Shown here in pieces: positions 49,226-62,400 of a stretch of DNA of 64,000 nucleotides. The stretch is from the NCBI GenBank assembly GCA_018398805.1, contig JAGFBZ010001895.1, positions 1,175,001-1,239,000 of the forward strand. The letters are read 5' to 3'. The notes under the pieces are model-generated. The model was not told where the DNA came from. It worked only from the letters and a program-made list of their open reading frames with translations, and did not search any database. A program made the position numbers and the translations under genes. How positions within the stretch are numbered: the stretch's first letter is position 1; each line of letters starts with the position of its first letter. This DNA comes from Hirundichthys speculiger (taxonomy: Eukaryota > Chordata > Actinopteri > Beloniformes > Exocoetidae).

Positions 49226-52200
49226 ATAAAAAGAGCAGCTCGGGTACTCGGGTAGCCTCTATTATCCAGCCTCTCCATCTTTTGGCTTCCACCCATCTTC
49301 ACACCAAACAGCATCAACTGTTCTTCTGAGGTGGGAAGCATAAAGCTGTAACACCAATTTCAAAAGATGGGTGGGGTCAAGTGGCTGACTCCACCCCCTA
49401 AAACCAACTGCTATGAACAAAGCTGTGAAAAATTTGTATGAAAAGGGGGCTGTTGTAGAACATTTTTTTAGTATATTGACCGAAAGAATATCAAAGACCT
49501 TTCATTAGGAACTCAGGAAAATTGTGTTCGATTTTCAAAAAAAAAGGGTATAATATGTCTTTTTTTTGAGGTAAAAAGAACAGATTGCAGAGCTGAGGAG
49601 CAAGACTGTAACTCAGCTGCAGGCTGTGTTTGGACAACAGAAAAGGCAAGATGTCTTTTCTGGGTCTGCTTTCATTTGGTTTCAAGGGCCTACTTAAAGC
49701 GATGCTATTCCAATCTATTTATGTTCAAGTGCCATCTATCAGGCATCGTATAGAAAGTGCTCCTGGTGGGTGTGCGGTGGCTGAAAATCATGCATCTCAC
49801 AGCGAGGTGGAGGCAGTTTTTATCCGTCTACACAGAGGCGCACGCTTCAGGAAGGGTCAAATATCTGAACTCGATAATCTCTGGAGAAATTCTGTTATGG
49901 AGACACCTCGAGGGGCTTCCCAGAAGCAGAATTTCACCGAACGCTGTCAACAGGTGTCAGTTGCCTAACCGTACAACTTGTCTGACTGTCTGAGAGACTT
50001 GAAGGCTGGGACTTGTGTGATCTGGATGGAAAGAATGTGACACTTCTTTGGAGAAGGAGAAGGATGGAGTTCAAACACAATCGCTGTTTATCCAGAGCCA
50101 ATTTCTCTCTCACTGTGCGTAATCCTGCGCAGTCACTCATGTCAGGATTCCTGTCTCATCGCAGCCTGTGATCTGAGGAGACGGCAGGACTCGCAGATCA
50201 CAGAACCACATCATCATGACAACCCTTGCTTCAGTGATTTGGACACAGAGACAATGCTAACTGTGAATATGTCAATATGCCAGGAGTCCTTGATCCCCGT
50301 GCTTCTCTGTGCAGTATATAGAGCTTATACAATGCTTACATAACACTTTTGCTGTTTATGTGGGTGATGTGTTACAAGAGTTCATTAATATCCTGAGGTG
50401 CTTTTGTGCAGTTTAGACATCTTGGGGTACAGTTGAAATACACTGCATTTATTTTACAACTTGCATACCCCAAACCTCCTCTAAAGTACTGTAATTGAGC
50501 TTTTTTCCTCCGCACATTCCCACAGACGTATCCCCTGTAATTATTACAAATAACGACCATAACCACAGCTGGCAGTCTGACGGTAAAGAATAAAAGTTGT
50601 TTTAGGTGACTCTGAGATAGATCCCAGAGTGGACTCCAAAAATACTTCAATGCTCCCTCAAGTTTTATCACGATTTTTAAAAGCATGTGCTTTACTGCTC
50701 AGCAATGAAGTTACACCCTTCTTTACAGGCTTGGCTTCAAGTTTTGTTCCCCAGCAACAATAAAAATCTATTGTAAAATATAAAATGCAAAACTATATTC
50801 TTAATTTAAAAAAAATTATCTTTTTATGTGACACATTGTAATTTCAAACTGTACAGGTATCATAATCACCGCTTTCTTCTGTTTATTTTCTCTTTGTTTA
50901 GTAGGTGCACACTACTGTACGTAATAAATAAAATAAAACAATGTGTCTGCTTTAATCAGTAAGTTTTACATAAAAATGATCAATAACGGAGCTTTAACTG
51001 GTTAGGACGGGATTAAACGATTGAATTAAAGGTTAAAGACAAAGATGTGGTTTAATGACGCAATAAATTGATTCTTTTTTACAGTCTGGAAATGGTTGCT
51101 ACTTAGGTTTATAACAACGTCATTTAAACTAATCAAATCAAGTTGTATCAAAAGGATGGTGGAAATATATTATTACTGGCCTGGAATAATAACAAATGAT
51201 TACTGCTGGAGAGGTTCATATAAATAATTGTCATAAATTCAGTTTCATAGCTGTCGTTGCTCCAAAGTGGTGCACTGAGACTAATCCACGCCGAAGCCAA
51301 TACTTTAAAAACCAGGCGTTTTTGTCACAAAAGCGTCATGGACTTTTGTTTGATAATGTACTTTGGACTCTGCGCTGTAAAAACATTAAAAGCGAGCGAC
51401 CGCCTGAAGGCCCATTTCCACCAGAGGCACGTTTCCCATATTAAACATTTCGATCGCTGCAGCAGCTGTGAGTTTCATGAGGATGAGGACAACAACAAAG
51501 GACTTGCGTAACAAACACTCCAGATGATGACTTCTTTTACAAGTTTCTGCACTTCTTTTTGATGGTCTGGGGAAAATTGTAAACGGTGAAAGCGGCGAGG
51601 TGCTGCGGTGAACGAGAAGATCTCTGATTCTTCACCGTGCTGATCAGCTCCACAAGGTGACTTCTGCTGCCGCGACTTTGGCGTCTCATAATCAGAAACC
51701 AGCAACACAAAATGCATTTTTTTTCTAAACTGTGTAAGGTCGGTAAGATCAGACGAACGCAAGAACGCAACGATTCACCCGAGTCATTTGCTTGCAGAAC
51801 CAAGCATATTTGTTCGTAGCAGTCGACTCAAAGATCCTTTCACTGTTCTTTCAAATGAATCATTTGCAACCAACAAACAGCTGTACTTTCAGCAACAGCA
51901 AATGTTGTTCATTTATCAACTTCAACTCACACATGACCAGCTCTGTTTTAGTATTCATTAGTGAGGTACATGACGGGAGGAGACGAACAGAAGCTCGGCC
52001 CTGAACGCTCCAGAGCTGCACGGAGGGACCAACACTCCAGCTGTTTGGCAGCGTAACTCTGACACGCACGTATAAATGCCACAGACCTCTGTACTTGTGA
52101 TGCAGAGGCTTTAGATATCGAATTAAGCATCAGTACTAACAATGATATCATGAGCAAAACCAAATTTTACTTTCATTTCTGTGAACTTGGCTCAGTGGTA

Positions 52201-53179
52201 TCTCAGATCATCTTCCAGGTTGCCAGATCTGAGTAAGTTTTGGTCGTCTCAACTGGAAGTGAGTCTGCTGAAGTTGCCAGTGCTCAGGATGGTTTAGGGG
52301 CAGGGTCAGCCTGAGGGCCTGTCAATCATTCACACATACTTTCTCAACCTGAGAACTGCATGTTTTTTTTTTTTTTGGAAACAACTGACTCATTTCAACA
52401 GTTACAGTTATTAAACCCCTGGAATGATGTTCCATTATAAATTTCATGTTGACAGGAAGGGCAAGTCTGTACAGAATCACGACTTCTCCACTTCGGAGTG
52501 AAACTGAAAGACAGACAGCAGCTTATCTGCATCTGTCTGGTTGTGAGAGGACAGATGCTATCAGTCTGATGACTCCATCGTGGCCAATTTGCCAGTAACA
52601 CCTCTGTGCCCTGCAGGAAGTTTTGTCTGCTCCGATACCACGACAGCTCACCAAGAAACATAATGACCCATCAGTCAGCTCACCTTTCACCTCTGAGGAG
52701 CTGTCAGACCACACAAGAGTGCACTTTGTGGCCTGAGACCAGATAAGAGATGAAAAGGCATAAGATGAGCTAATGAATTGACTTATCCTTGTGAAGAAAG
52801 GCTAATTAGCTGTAGCCATCTCACTCCTCAGCTTCACTCAGGCCTGAACATGTTCGCAGAATGTGATGCACCGTTATGCTTGGTGTAGGCATGAACTGAT
52901 CCTATCATGCTTTCACCATGACAGATATGAAGACACTAGAAGTATGAATGACAAATAGTCCAAGTTTATATACCGTTTTTACAGTGTATTCATGCATGCT
53001 GTATAAGGTGCTTTTGTAGCGACTAGCCTAACAATTATAAAAGATGAAACATGGCGTTGGAAGCTTTTTTTTTAGCATTTCACAAATCTGCTACAAGCTT
53101 GTTAGACATCAAGGTAAATACTCACATCAATACTCAAAAGATTCCAACCAAGGAGTTAGTGACTACTTTTCTGCAATTA

Positions 53180-53398
53180 TCCATCCATCCATTATCTATC
53201 CCCGTTCAGTTGTATGCAGGGTCACGGGTTACAATTTCACCAGTTAACCTAACATGCATGTGTTTGGACTGTGGGAGGAAGCTGGAGGAAACCCACACAA
53301 CCACGGGGAGAAACATCCAAACTCCACACAGAAAGGCCCTACTGAGGTTCAAAGCAGGAACCTTCTTGCTCTGAGGCAACAGTGCTGACCACTAAGCA
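53180..53398 (-). mobile_element. tRNA-derived SINE, minus orientation
   Basis: Read on the minus strand, the head has an A-box-like TGCTTAGTGGTCAGCAC and a B-box-like region with one or two changes. Next come 'cctttctgtgtggagtttgg' and 'cccacagtccaaacacatgc'. The tail is GGATGGATGG-type. The middle of the body (present in 7861-8205) is deleted. This copy keeps the tRNA-like head that the 7861 copy has lost. Confidence 0.75.
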
Positions 53399-53809
53399 AA
53401 CATTTCACCACAAATATTTTATATTTCTAAAAGTGCAGTAAGGATACAGCAGCTCCACCATAAATGTTATATAGAGGAAAAACAATGGTACTGGGCCATG
53501 CAAATTAAAAAATAATAATAATGTTGTTGAGAAAGACAGCCTTACAGAAACTTCTGCAGGCCAGGCGTCCCTCCGACTTATCGAGGGGTTCCCCTGTGCG
53601 CATTGGGAACAATCTAGATTCTGGTCGGAAAAGTAATTTATCACTGCCGTCAGTGCGGCGTAGACGATTAGCCATTTTAATGTTTCTGAGCTCATAAGTA
53701 TATATTTGTATTTCAGTGAGGAATAATAACATCTAATAGCAGCGCAGTTAAGGGTTTCAGAATTGTGCACCTTCATGCTTTTCCACCTGACCGTTCTTCT
53801 CTGTTTTCC

Positions 53810-54240
53810 CTGCAGACTGTGCCCCTCAGTGTGGGAACCAGTCCCTCCCCTGACTTGCAGCCGCTGCCCCGCCATGCAGCGTGCGCTGATGTCATGGGAG
53901 GCGTTCTCTGCCTTTACGAGTGCAGCTCTGTGATCTCTGGTGGGGGATCAATTAGTTGAGCAATCAGGCCGCCCAGTGCTTTTGTGTGAGTAACTGCTCG
54001 TAAACAGTTTGGTTGCCTGGTGAACGGGGAATGCACTGGCTCAACACAAAACAGCCACCCAAGTCAGCCTGGCTAAAGTAGCACTCCGGGCTCCCTCTCA
54101 GGCACGTATATGTCATTAGGTAATACAATGTGACATCAGCTCATGCAATGCGTACTTAGCCGGTGTTATTTGAGATTAGCTGGTAATAATTTGCATGGAT
54201 CCAGTAAAGACGGGACCAGTAGTTCTTTCTAGGAGGCTTT
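53810..54240. promoter_or_regulatory. Candidate conserved non-coding element
   Basis: GC-balanced and free of simple repeats, with dense homeodomain/POU-like cores (GTCATTAGGTAATACA, GCTGGTAATAATTTGCATGG around 54115-54200) and GGGGGATCAATTAGTTGAG near 53942. It differs sharply from the flanking AT-rich intron. Conservation untested. Confidence 0.33.
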
Positions 54241-55722
54241 CAAGGAGCCAAGTTGATCTGCAAACTCTTAATGCTCCATGAAAGCATTTGTTCTGAAAAC
54301 TGTGCTTTAGTTTACTGATGCTCTCTTATTGTTGTTCATATGCATCTTTTAGTCTTTATATCAGCAATGTCTGTTCCAAACTGTAACTAAGATCTTTACA
54401 AGAAAAAAAAAAAAAACATCTGACACATTTTTGCTGCTACTTTGTGCCATTGTGCAATCATTAATGAGTTTTTCACTCTCTGCTCTAAATAGCTGTGGCT
54501 CGGTGGTGCCGGTGACAACACGCCTCTCTTATGAATAATAATATCTAATGGCCTGTTCGTGATTCTCCACCATCACAGCTGATGTCTGAATATAACATTC
54601 TGGCAAAGACAGAAATGTCTCTAAATGTTTGAAGACTGAGTCCTTATGAATGACTTGAGAAGAACTGTATTTAAAAATTAATAAATGATGGATTGGTGGG
54701 GAAACGTCCTGTTTACCCATCTTCTTTATGCCATGTGAGTGTTGGTAAAACGGCGTTCAACCACAATGAAACATGTCTGCTCTTCGTCTTAGTGAAATAT
54801 TCCTGAGTAAATTTCGGTCTGTTTTTGTTTAATGGTTTTCACATTCACGTCAGTGTTTCCTCCATGTAGGTGTGGAACCAGACTTTCCTTCCTTCCTTCA
54901 TCGAGTTTATTTTTTCACACTTATAAAAGAGTTGATGAAACACTCGTAGCTTGATAAGAACATTTTAACTGAAGCCTTGAGAACATACTGTATGAACAAG
55001 TTCAACCCCAGATGTTACATGGCTTACACCGCCTAGCTTTCTCAGTTGATTTGATTGCTTTGTAATTGGTCACGGTTCATCACAACAAAGCCTTCAGCTT
55101 TCTGTTTTCTCTCTTCTCATGGCTTTTATGGGCAACTAACTCCTCGTTTGAGGTTTCCAGCAGAAAAATGTGCAAATGCACAAACTGGCAACGAGCTACC
55201 TACTGTGGACTACGGGTGTGACAGTCTACTGGCCAACTAGAAGTCAGGGATGAAAAAGGTTTTCCTCATGTTTTGTCCAAGTGAGTAAACATCAAACCAC
55301 CATGTGTGTCCAGCAGAAATATAGCCATTGTGGCATCGCTCTCAGTCTCTTTTACCCAGTTATCAAACACACTGAGAACGCAAGAAACAAGTATGCATAA
55401 CTAGAATAGAAACAAGCAGAAAAGTCCAGTTGACGGGCAGAACAAATCATTTCCTTTGGCCCAAGTAAAATAACCAGTTGTGTCTGTTTTTTTAGTGCCC
55501 CAGCCTCCACAGATAACAGAAGGCATCCATTACTCATCTCTGAACATTCATCTAATTATTTATTCTCTGAATGTAATAATAATTTCATCCAATTAAACAA
55601 AAATTTCTTCTTGAAATTATTACATACCCCACCTTTAAGATGGTTGCTCACACAAGAGATGAGCTTGAGATGTTTCAACCTGCAGAGTTTTCTTTTCTCA
55701 CCTTTCAAATACAGAATTATTG

Positions 55723-56702
55723 TATTGGCCCGAATATAGGATGATATTTTATTCTAGAAATCCTATTCTCAAAAATGACTTTCGTACACACTTTTGTATT
55801 GTCATTACACATCTGCGCCTCTAGATGGAGCCGCATCGAAGTAACCAGAAAGCAAATTCAGCGTCACAGTGAGCACATGTGAGCAGGATCTGATGTATAA
55901 TGGAAGAACTAGGCGACCGACTCAAGCAAAGGGGTTGAAAGTTTTGTTGCAGTCCAGAATTTGTTTGTTTTACAGACTGAATTGTTAATTACGGAGCCCC
56001 TCTGGTGACATTTGATAAAAAAAATAATAATGCGTGCCCACAAGATAATTATAGTAGCCATTTCCAAGCAGAAATTGATTTTTGCTTGCTTGATTCGTAC
56101 TTTAACCAACAAACATTGACACACCTAATTTAATTTTATTTTAATATAGGAATGAATTACAATGATGTTCTTAAGGCACTTGCGGATAGGCATGGAGTAT
56201 TGCTTAGAAAGAGACACTTAATTCGGCTGCTCAGTGTATTAATTATCTCGTGGCCACGCATTATTATTTTTTTATCAAATGTCACCAGAGGGGCTCCATA
56301 GTTAATATTGTTCTTAAAACCAAATATAACTCGACTTTGATGGTTCTGCAGTTATTGACATCATTAATGCAGTTATTGAATTACAGGGTTGTTGCTTATT
56401 CACTGAGTCATAGTCTCAGATTTAAAGAGAATAAAGTTTATTAAATAGTTGTAAACCTTGATCTTAAATAAAACGGAAACCTGACACGTACCTTACCTTC
56501 AGTATGGTACCATGCTTCCTAAAAAAGATGAAATCATTAAAATGTTTAACAATACAGCAGAATGTTATCTCTGTGTGATTTTTTTCTTTAGTCATTGTAG
56601 AATAAAAAGTTGTTTTATGAATAACCTTATAGTCTTCATCATATTTTTATTTTCCCAAAATGGTATTTGAAAAATAGCTGTCATCCTATATTCAGGCCAA
56701 TA
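55723..56702. mobile_element. DNA transposon with TTGGCC...TATAGGAT ends, carrying a nested insertion
   Basis: Left end TTGGCCCGAATATAGGATGA and inverted right end TTGGCCTGAATATAGGATGA match at 19/20 and are bounded by TA on each side, fitting a Tc1/mariner-type TA duplication. The interior 55799-55989 plus 56301-56310 matches 26971-27136 inside a hAT element. A separate 311-bp element interrupts it at 55990-56300. No transposase. Confidence 0.75.
55990..56300. mobile_element. Nested MITE, 311 bp, with about 60-bp terminal inverted repeats
   Basis: Left TACGGAGCCCCTCTGGTGAC and inverted right TATGGAGCCCCTCTGGTGAC continue as near-identical inverted repeats for about 60 bp, including an A-run and GCGTG. 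The flanks GTTAAT (55984-55989 and 56301-56306) are an exact 6-bp duplication; the related uninterrupted site at 27127-27132 has GTTAAT once. Superfamily uncertain from a 6-bp duplication. Confidence 0.85.
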
Positions 56703-56939
56703 CGGTAATGCTGCAATCTGCAAATATTATTATCAAAGCCCACTAACATATCATATTTTTCATACAGGATAAAATCAATGACTGCATGTTTCTAAACCAT
56801 TGTGTCTTATGAGTGACTGTCACAATGGTAATCACCTTTCAGCTGTATTTACAGAAAACCTCACAGAAGAGTCCTAATGGAGTTTTTGTTCAGAGGGGAC
56901 ATTCTCCTGAATAAAACCCAGTTTTAGGCCTCAATCCAA

Positions 56940-57280
56940 ATTTCCCCCACTGAGCAGCGAGGTTATTTTAACGCTCCGGCACGCGGCAGCTCCACCGTCT
57001 TCTCCCATGCAGCGGGAGCGAGGGAGAGAGAGGCAGGACGCCACCAGGCTGTAAATCATAAATCCGAGGTGGCAATCCATCGTTCTTGTGGCATGTTTAT
57101 TGTGCTTTTCTACACTTTTCTCCGAAGGCCTATTTATAACTGTCCACATTCCCAGCTCAGAAATATCTCTCCTGTGTGTTTTGGATCGCATTAACACTTT
57201 TAACCCCTTTGTCTCAGCCACCAGAAATCAAATTCAAGCGCGGTTCTTTCCAGTTCTTATTCGGAATTAAAGACAGTCAG
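56940..57280. promoter_or_regulatory. Candidate conserved non-coding element
   Basis: Non-repetitive block with AATCATAAATCCGAGGTGG, CATGTTTATTGTGC and CTATTTATAACTG motifs and moderate CpG. It stands apart from flanking AT-rich sequence. Conservation untested. Confidence 0.28.
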
Positions 57281-58934
57281 CAGAGTCCCAGTACACACAA
57301 GCGTGCGATCAAAGCAAGTCAGGTGTGTAGTTAATGACGTGAATTATGAAGGAAAAATGCTGCAACCACTGTCGTCATATTTTCTGCAGATAGGAAGGAA
57401 AAAGTTGGAATTAATGGTTAATGGCTGTTTTTTTTTTTTTTTAATGGAAATACTGAGCAGTCACTTTTACAGTTTTGTAACCATCCCCCTCCCATCCTTG
57501 CTACTTGGTTGCTAGGTGGTTTCCTGGACATGGCATTGAGTTGAAGAGGAAAAGGCTTGGCTCCTTCCTGCATCACACTAACCCCACGCAATCTTACCAG
57601 GAAATCTGAACCTCCAGCCGCAGTTGTCTGCAACGGGCCTCAGATCCACGAAAATATCCAGCATGAACGGCTTCAGCTGTCAGTCACATGATTTGACTGC
57701 TGCTGTTGAAGGACAGCATCAACCTTTCTCATGCAGAGAGGATGAGTGGGTCTTCAGCCTCACTCTGCACCTGCAGATTTAGTCATTTTTAGATTTGTTC
57801 TTTTGAGAAGCACGAAGCAGAAACCAGCTGTCAGCTCTGGGATGACAAACAGCAGGGAGCAAGACGAATAAATGCTTTGAGACCAAAAGGGAACCGTCGG
57901 GGCTCTTTAATAGATGGCCTAACGTCTTTATGAAGACGTAAACACCTTAAACTGGTAAATTCAGTTTGTGTTAGACTGTGATGTTTTAACTCAAGGCAGT
58001 TTTCTCTTTTTTTTGTCTTCCTCTGAGTTTTCCAACCCTGTGTTGCTGTTATTGTTGCTGGTGGACCCACAGTAAATTACATTTACTGTCATTTTCTTGA
58101 CAATTCACCAGTTACATATTTTCCCTTAATGGGTGGGCTGAGTAATCAATACAGTAAACCCGAGTTCTACCTGCTAGCCTGGATGCTTCTCAGTTTACAG
58201 TTTAACTTCAGAGTTGCGTCTAAAAACGGAAAGATGAGCCCACAGGCCTGACTTCCATGATGGCAGCTGCCAGTGACAGCAAGGACACAATTATCTATCT
58301 TTTAGCTGTGTTGTTTTCCAAACTCTTCTTTTTAAATGAGCATTTGAATTTGCTGCAGAAATGTGAGGGATTTAAGAACCGTTTCGACTTCGCCAGCTGT
58401 TCACGGTGGCCCTGGATGACGGAGTCAGATGAACCACAAAGACGTCTCTGGATTGCCAGATATTTGGGATCTTGAGCAAGAGGTGCGTTTCTCAATTTAG
58501 AGAGTTTCTCCCAGTCAGCTCATCAGCCCTCAAACAATACCATCATTATATGGTGAGAAATAAATATTCTGGGATCTTTTGAGTTCTTTGGGCCCATTTG
58601 CACACCAGTCTGACACCATTTGTGACCTGAGTGCACACACAGCTTGAGGTAAATTAAAAACTAATAATGGATTGCTTTCATATTGCACAGTTCTCATCTT
58701 TTTATTCCAAATCTTTATTTCTTTTTCTGCTTTTGAGTCATTCTAAAGTCGGTTTTTTTCAGTTTCAGCCCAGCTTTATCTGGCAGACAGATGGCCTCAC
58801 ATTTGGCTCTGGTCTGTTCTGGTACACATCGCTGCATCTCACATCCACCGATGTGTCCGAGAGTGTGTGATTGCTGTGTTTGGTCGTCACCCAACAAGGA
58901 CATCAGAGCCCAACGGCTCCACTTAGGTCTCATC

Positions 58935-59470
58935 TGCTTGCAGCTCATTGTTCCAGAAGTCCTGTAACTTGTTCAGATGCATTCTTGTCAACCTCAGTTT
59001 CTTATCCATGATTTATTTATTTTTTTGACAAGAAGATGTTCTCCTGGGAACCCTTCCAAACAAATAATACTTGCTCAGTCTAATTGTGCTGCCATGGACT
59101 TTAACATGCTCAGTGAGGCCTGTAAGAGCTGAGATATAGTGGCTCCTGGGTTTTTTCCTGTCTTTCTCTGAACATTACACTGTCGACCTTGGGGTAGTTT
59201 TACTGAGACACCCCGTCCTGGGAAGATTGGCAGCTGTTCTGGAGGCTTTCAGCTTCTAAATAATCTTTTCTCACAGAAGAACATTGAGCACTGAATTGTT
59301 TGGACGTGGCCTTTCCAACCCCTTACAGATTGCTGTGCAACTACAGTCGCTTCTCTAAGATCATTGCCTATGTTTTTCCCTCTTGGCATTGTGTTAACAC
59401 ACACCTGAATACTCCAGACCAGCAAACTGCCAACACCTCTTTTATAGCAGTCTGCACGGAGCTGTAACTT
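58935..59470 (+). repeat. Dispersed teleost repeat, longer copy of the 43825 family
   Basis: Ordered blocks 'cttgttcagatgcattcttg', 'tctcctgggaacccttccaa', 'gtctaattgtgctgccatgg', 'gaagattggcagctgt' and 'ttggcattgtgttaacacac' match a very common fish repeat as I recall it. The last third overlaps the copy at 43825-44110. Transposon class not determined. Confidence 0.6.
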
Positions 59471-62400
59471 AACTCTTAAATCTTATGGACGCAGGGGCGC
59501 ACAGGATTTTATTTTTCTTTTCCTTTTTGGTTTCTTTTTGTTAGATAAATTATAGCGCAGTTTAAAAGAATCATATAATGTTGTTCATCTGAGCTTTGCC
59601 TAACAGCTACTAGGTCTCACTATTATCACATGATTTTCATGATGTTTTCATTCAAACATGTTTTGGTAATTGTTTTTAATTGTATTGCCAGATTATTGCC
59701 CTCATTTTTGTTTATTGGTTATTTTTTTCCTGCTGTTGGACAGCAACATGAGAAGACTGCAGTGAGGTCTGTTGCTGTGGTTTTTGTTTATTTATGTTTG
59801 TTTTCCCAGCTAAGGAAAGTGGATTAGGAAAAAAAAACACTTTTTATGACTGATCTATATTGACACACAAGTTGCATCAAATTGAAATCTTAGCCCAACC
59901 TTGCAGTCATTTTGCATCTTTACTGTCTTGGGTTTTGCGACACAACCAAGTAGAAAAAGCTGCAACAACAGAAAACCTTTACATCCTGGGATCTGTTCAC
60001 AGCCGTACATCTCAATGTAATTTAACACGCTCTTTCACCGTTCTGATGTCATTATTTTTCCTAGCTGCCTGCCTAAGTGGGAAACAGATACAACATATTA
60101 TCTCCGACCCAATATCATGTCAAACTGACCCTCACTCACTGTGTAAATAAACCTCACGGTTCACACACACACACACATAAGTGTGCATGGCGTGGACTGT
60201 TTTCCTGTGAGCAGAGAAGGGAGGAAACCGTCTGCTGTGCATCTCAAATCCGGTCTGATCGAGAAGGAAAGGGGTCATCCTCTACTGTTCGGGGTGAGCG
60301 TGTGAAGGAATCATGAGACACCTGCCCCACAGTAGCTGTGGTGGCCCGGACCAGAGATGAGAAGAAGATGGAGGGAGTCTGCATAGTTGCTCAAACTGAA
60401 AGAGTTACTGCAGGCTGCGTGATGGCTTAATCCTCCATCTGTGGGTGACTCCCTACTCCCAGTCTGACCAAGAGATCCGCCTCAGTCGCACACACAGTGT
60501 GCAGAAGGTGGGGGGGGTGGAAGTTGATGAATCCCCAGGTTTTCCTGCCTTTGAGCAGATGTGGAACCCTGTGATATTTATAGTCATTTTGGGAGCGATA
60601 TGTAGTAGCCATTGAGTTTTTCCTCTCCTGTGTCTTTCCTGCTGGATATCCCCTCAAATCCAATAAGTGGTTCCTTATTCTCTCTTGAAGAAAAATAGGA
60701 CACTGGGGTATATGAGGGCTGGAGACAGTGAAGGGGAGGATGCAGGAATTCATTATGGAGAAATCGACCCACTCGGATATGTTAGACATTGCATGGAGAA
60801 ATAAATATGAAACTGGATCCAACAAGTTAATTTCCACTCTAAGGCAGACTTGAAAAGTGTTCTGGATAAGCTGCTGTTAATGAAAAGAGGAGTGGTGCCA
60901 TTAGCAGCTGGCATTTGCGGTGCTTGGAGATGGATTAAACAATAATCGCATTTCATTTACATATTTTTATTGAGATAATTGGAGAAATATTTCCTAAATG
61001 ATTGGTAAAGCCCCAGCAGATCTGCTTAAAGTTTGTTCCAAAAAAAAAAGAAAGAAAGGGAAAAAAAAAGAGAGAAAGGGAAAAAACTATTAAGATTTTA
61101 TTCATGTGTAACTGATCCAGCTGTGAGTTGTTACCTTTGTGTTGCAGTAAAAAGACCCCCGTGTCGACAGCGCAGCAGGAAAGATGGTACCAGCCAAAGG
61201 AGCTTAGCTTTGCCTCCACTGCAGAGTTCCTTAATACTTTCTGGAGGGACGGGAGGGGGAGTCGGGGGTGGGGGGGGGGGGACGTGGCACTGGGGGTAAG
61301 TCGGGTAAGTGACACTGAAGAAGTGTGTTGTGTGTGGGCGTACAAGCAGCGTTGTCACTGAGCTGGCTGTGTCGGGTGGCAGCGCAGCAGGGGAGCTGGC
61401 TGGGGGTCTGAAGCTGAGCTGCGGAGCGTGTCACCCCGGCGGCCCATTAATCATTCCCAGACTGCCCTGCCTCAGCGCCTCAAAGGGGCTCGATGTGCAC
61501 GCACTAGGTGGTCCTGATGCCACCCTGGAGGCCACAGTCAGCTCAGCTGCGTGCAGACAGACGGTGGACAGAGAGCTGAGCATCCGTGCAGTCACAATAA
61601 CGTGCATCTGTTTCATCTTGGCTTGGTGATGATGGGGTATCACATGAACAAACAACAACAACAAACAGTTCTAGCTGTTTCAGATGAAGAGGATCCGCTT
61701 ACTGCACTTCATCTTTGTCTGCTGTCAAATAAGGCAAGAAGACCATTTCAAAGAGACACAAGTTGGCACACTTTTCTTAAAATTCTACTACCTTTTAAAG
61801 CAGATCCAAGGACCTCTGGTCTCTTTAAAATATAGGCTTCACTTTCTTTTGAAGGGTTATTTTCTTACTTTTACAAAGCATCATCTAACTGCAAAGAAAT
61901 TCCCCCAGAGAAAGTACCTTCCTGCTCTGTCCCATCGGACAAATGCGTAAAGCTTACGATGCTACGTATGTCACATCAACACCGATGAAACTAGCTCACA
62001 GAGCCACAGTGGACATCATGGCAGAGGTAACGAAGAGGCTCGAGAAAGTGACGATCGGAAGAGAAACTGAGGAAGTGACGAGGGAAGAGACCAAACTAAA
62101 GAAAATGTTAGACAGTGTTGTTAAAGCGACTTAGCTTCCAGCCCCTGTAGGGGGAACCAAAGCGCTAAAAATCATAAACATCATCTGTGCTGCTTTAAAC
62201 CATTTGTTTGCATTCTCATGTGTCACAGCTGGTTTTAAAGGAGGGAGTTTGGCATCTCAGCTTCCACTTTTCCATCTGGAATGGGTGGAGATCCAGATCC
62301 CCATCTGGATAAATCTACTGTGATCTGGCTCTGTGACATCACAGTCTCCTGCAAACCTGAACATATTTTAAAACTGAGGCAGGTCGTTTTACCTTAGATT

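Noticed and set aside
61943..62134. 63-codon Lys/Glu-rich frame
   Set aside because: Helix-like composition but no homologue recognised, no splice evidence; treated as chance.
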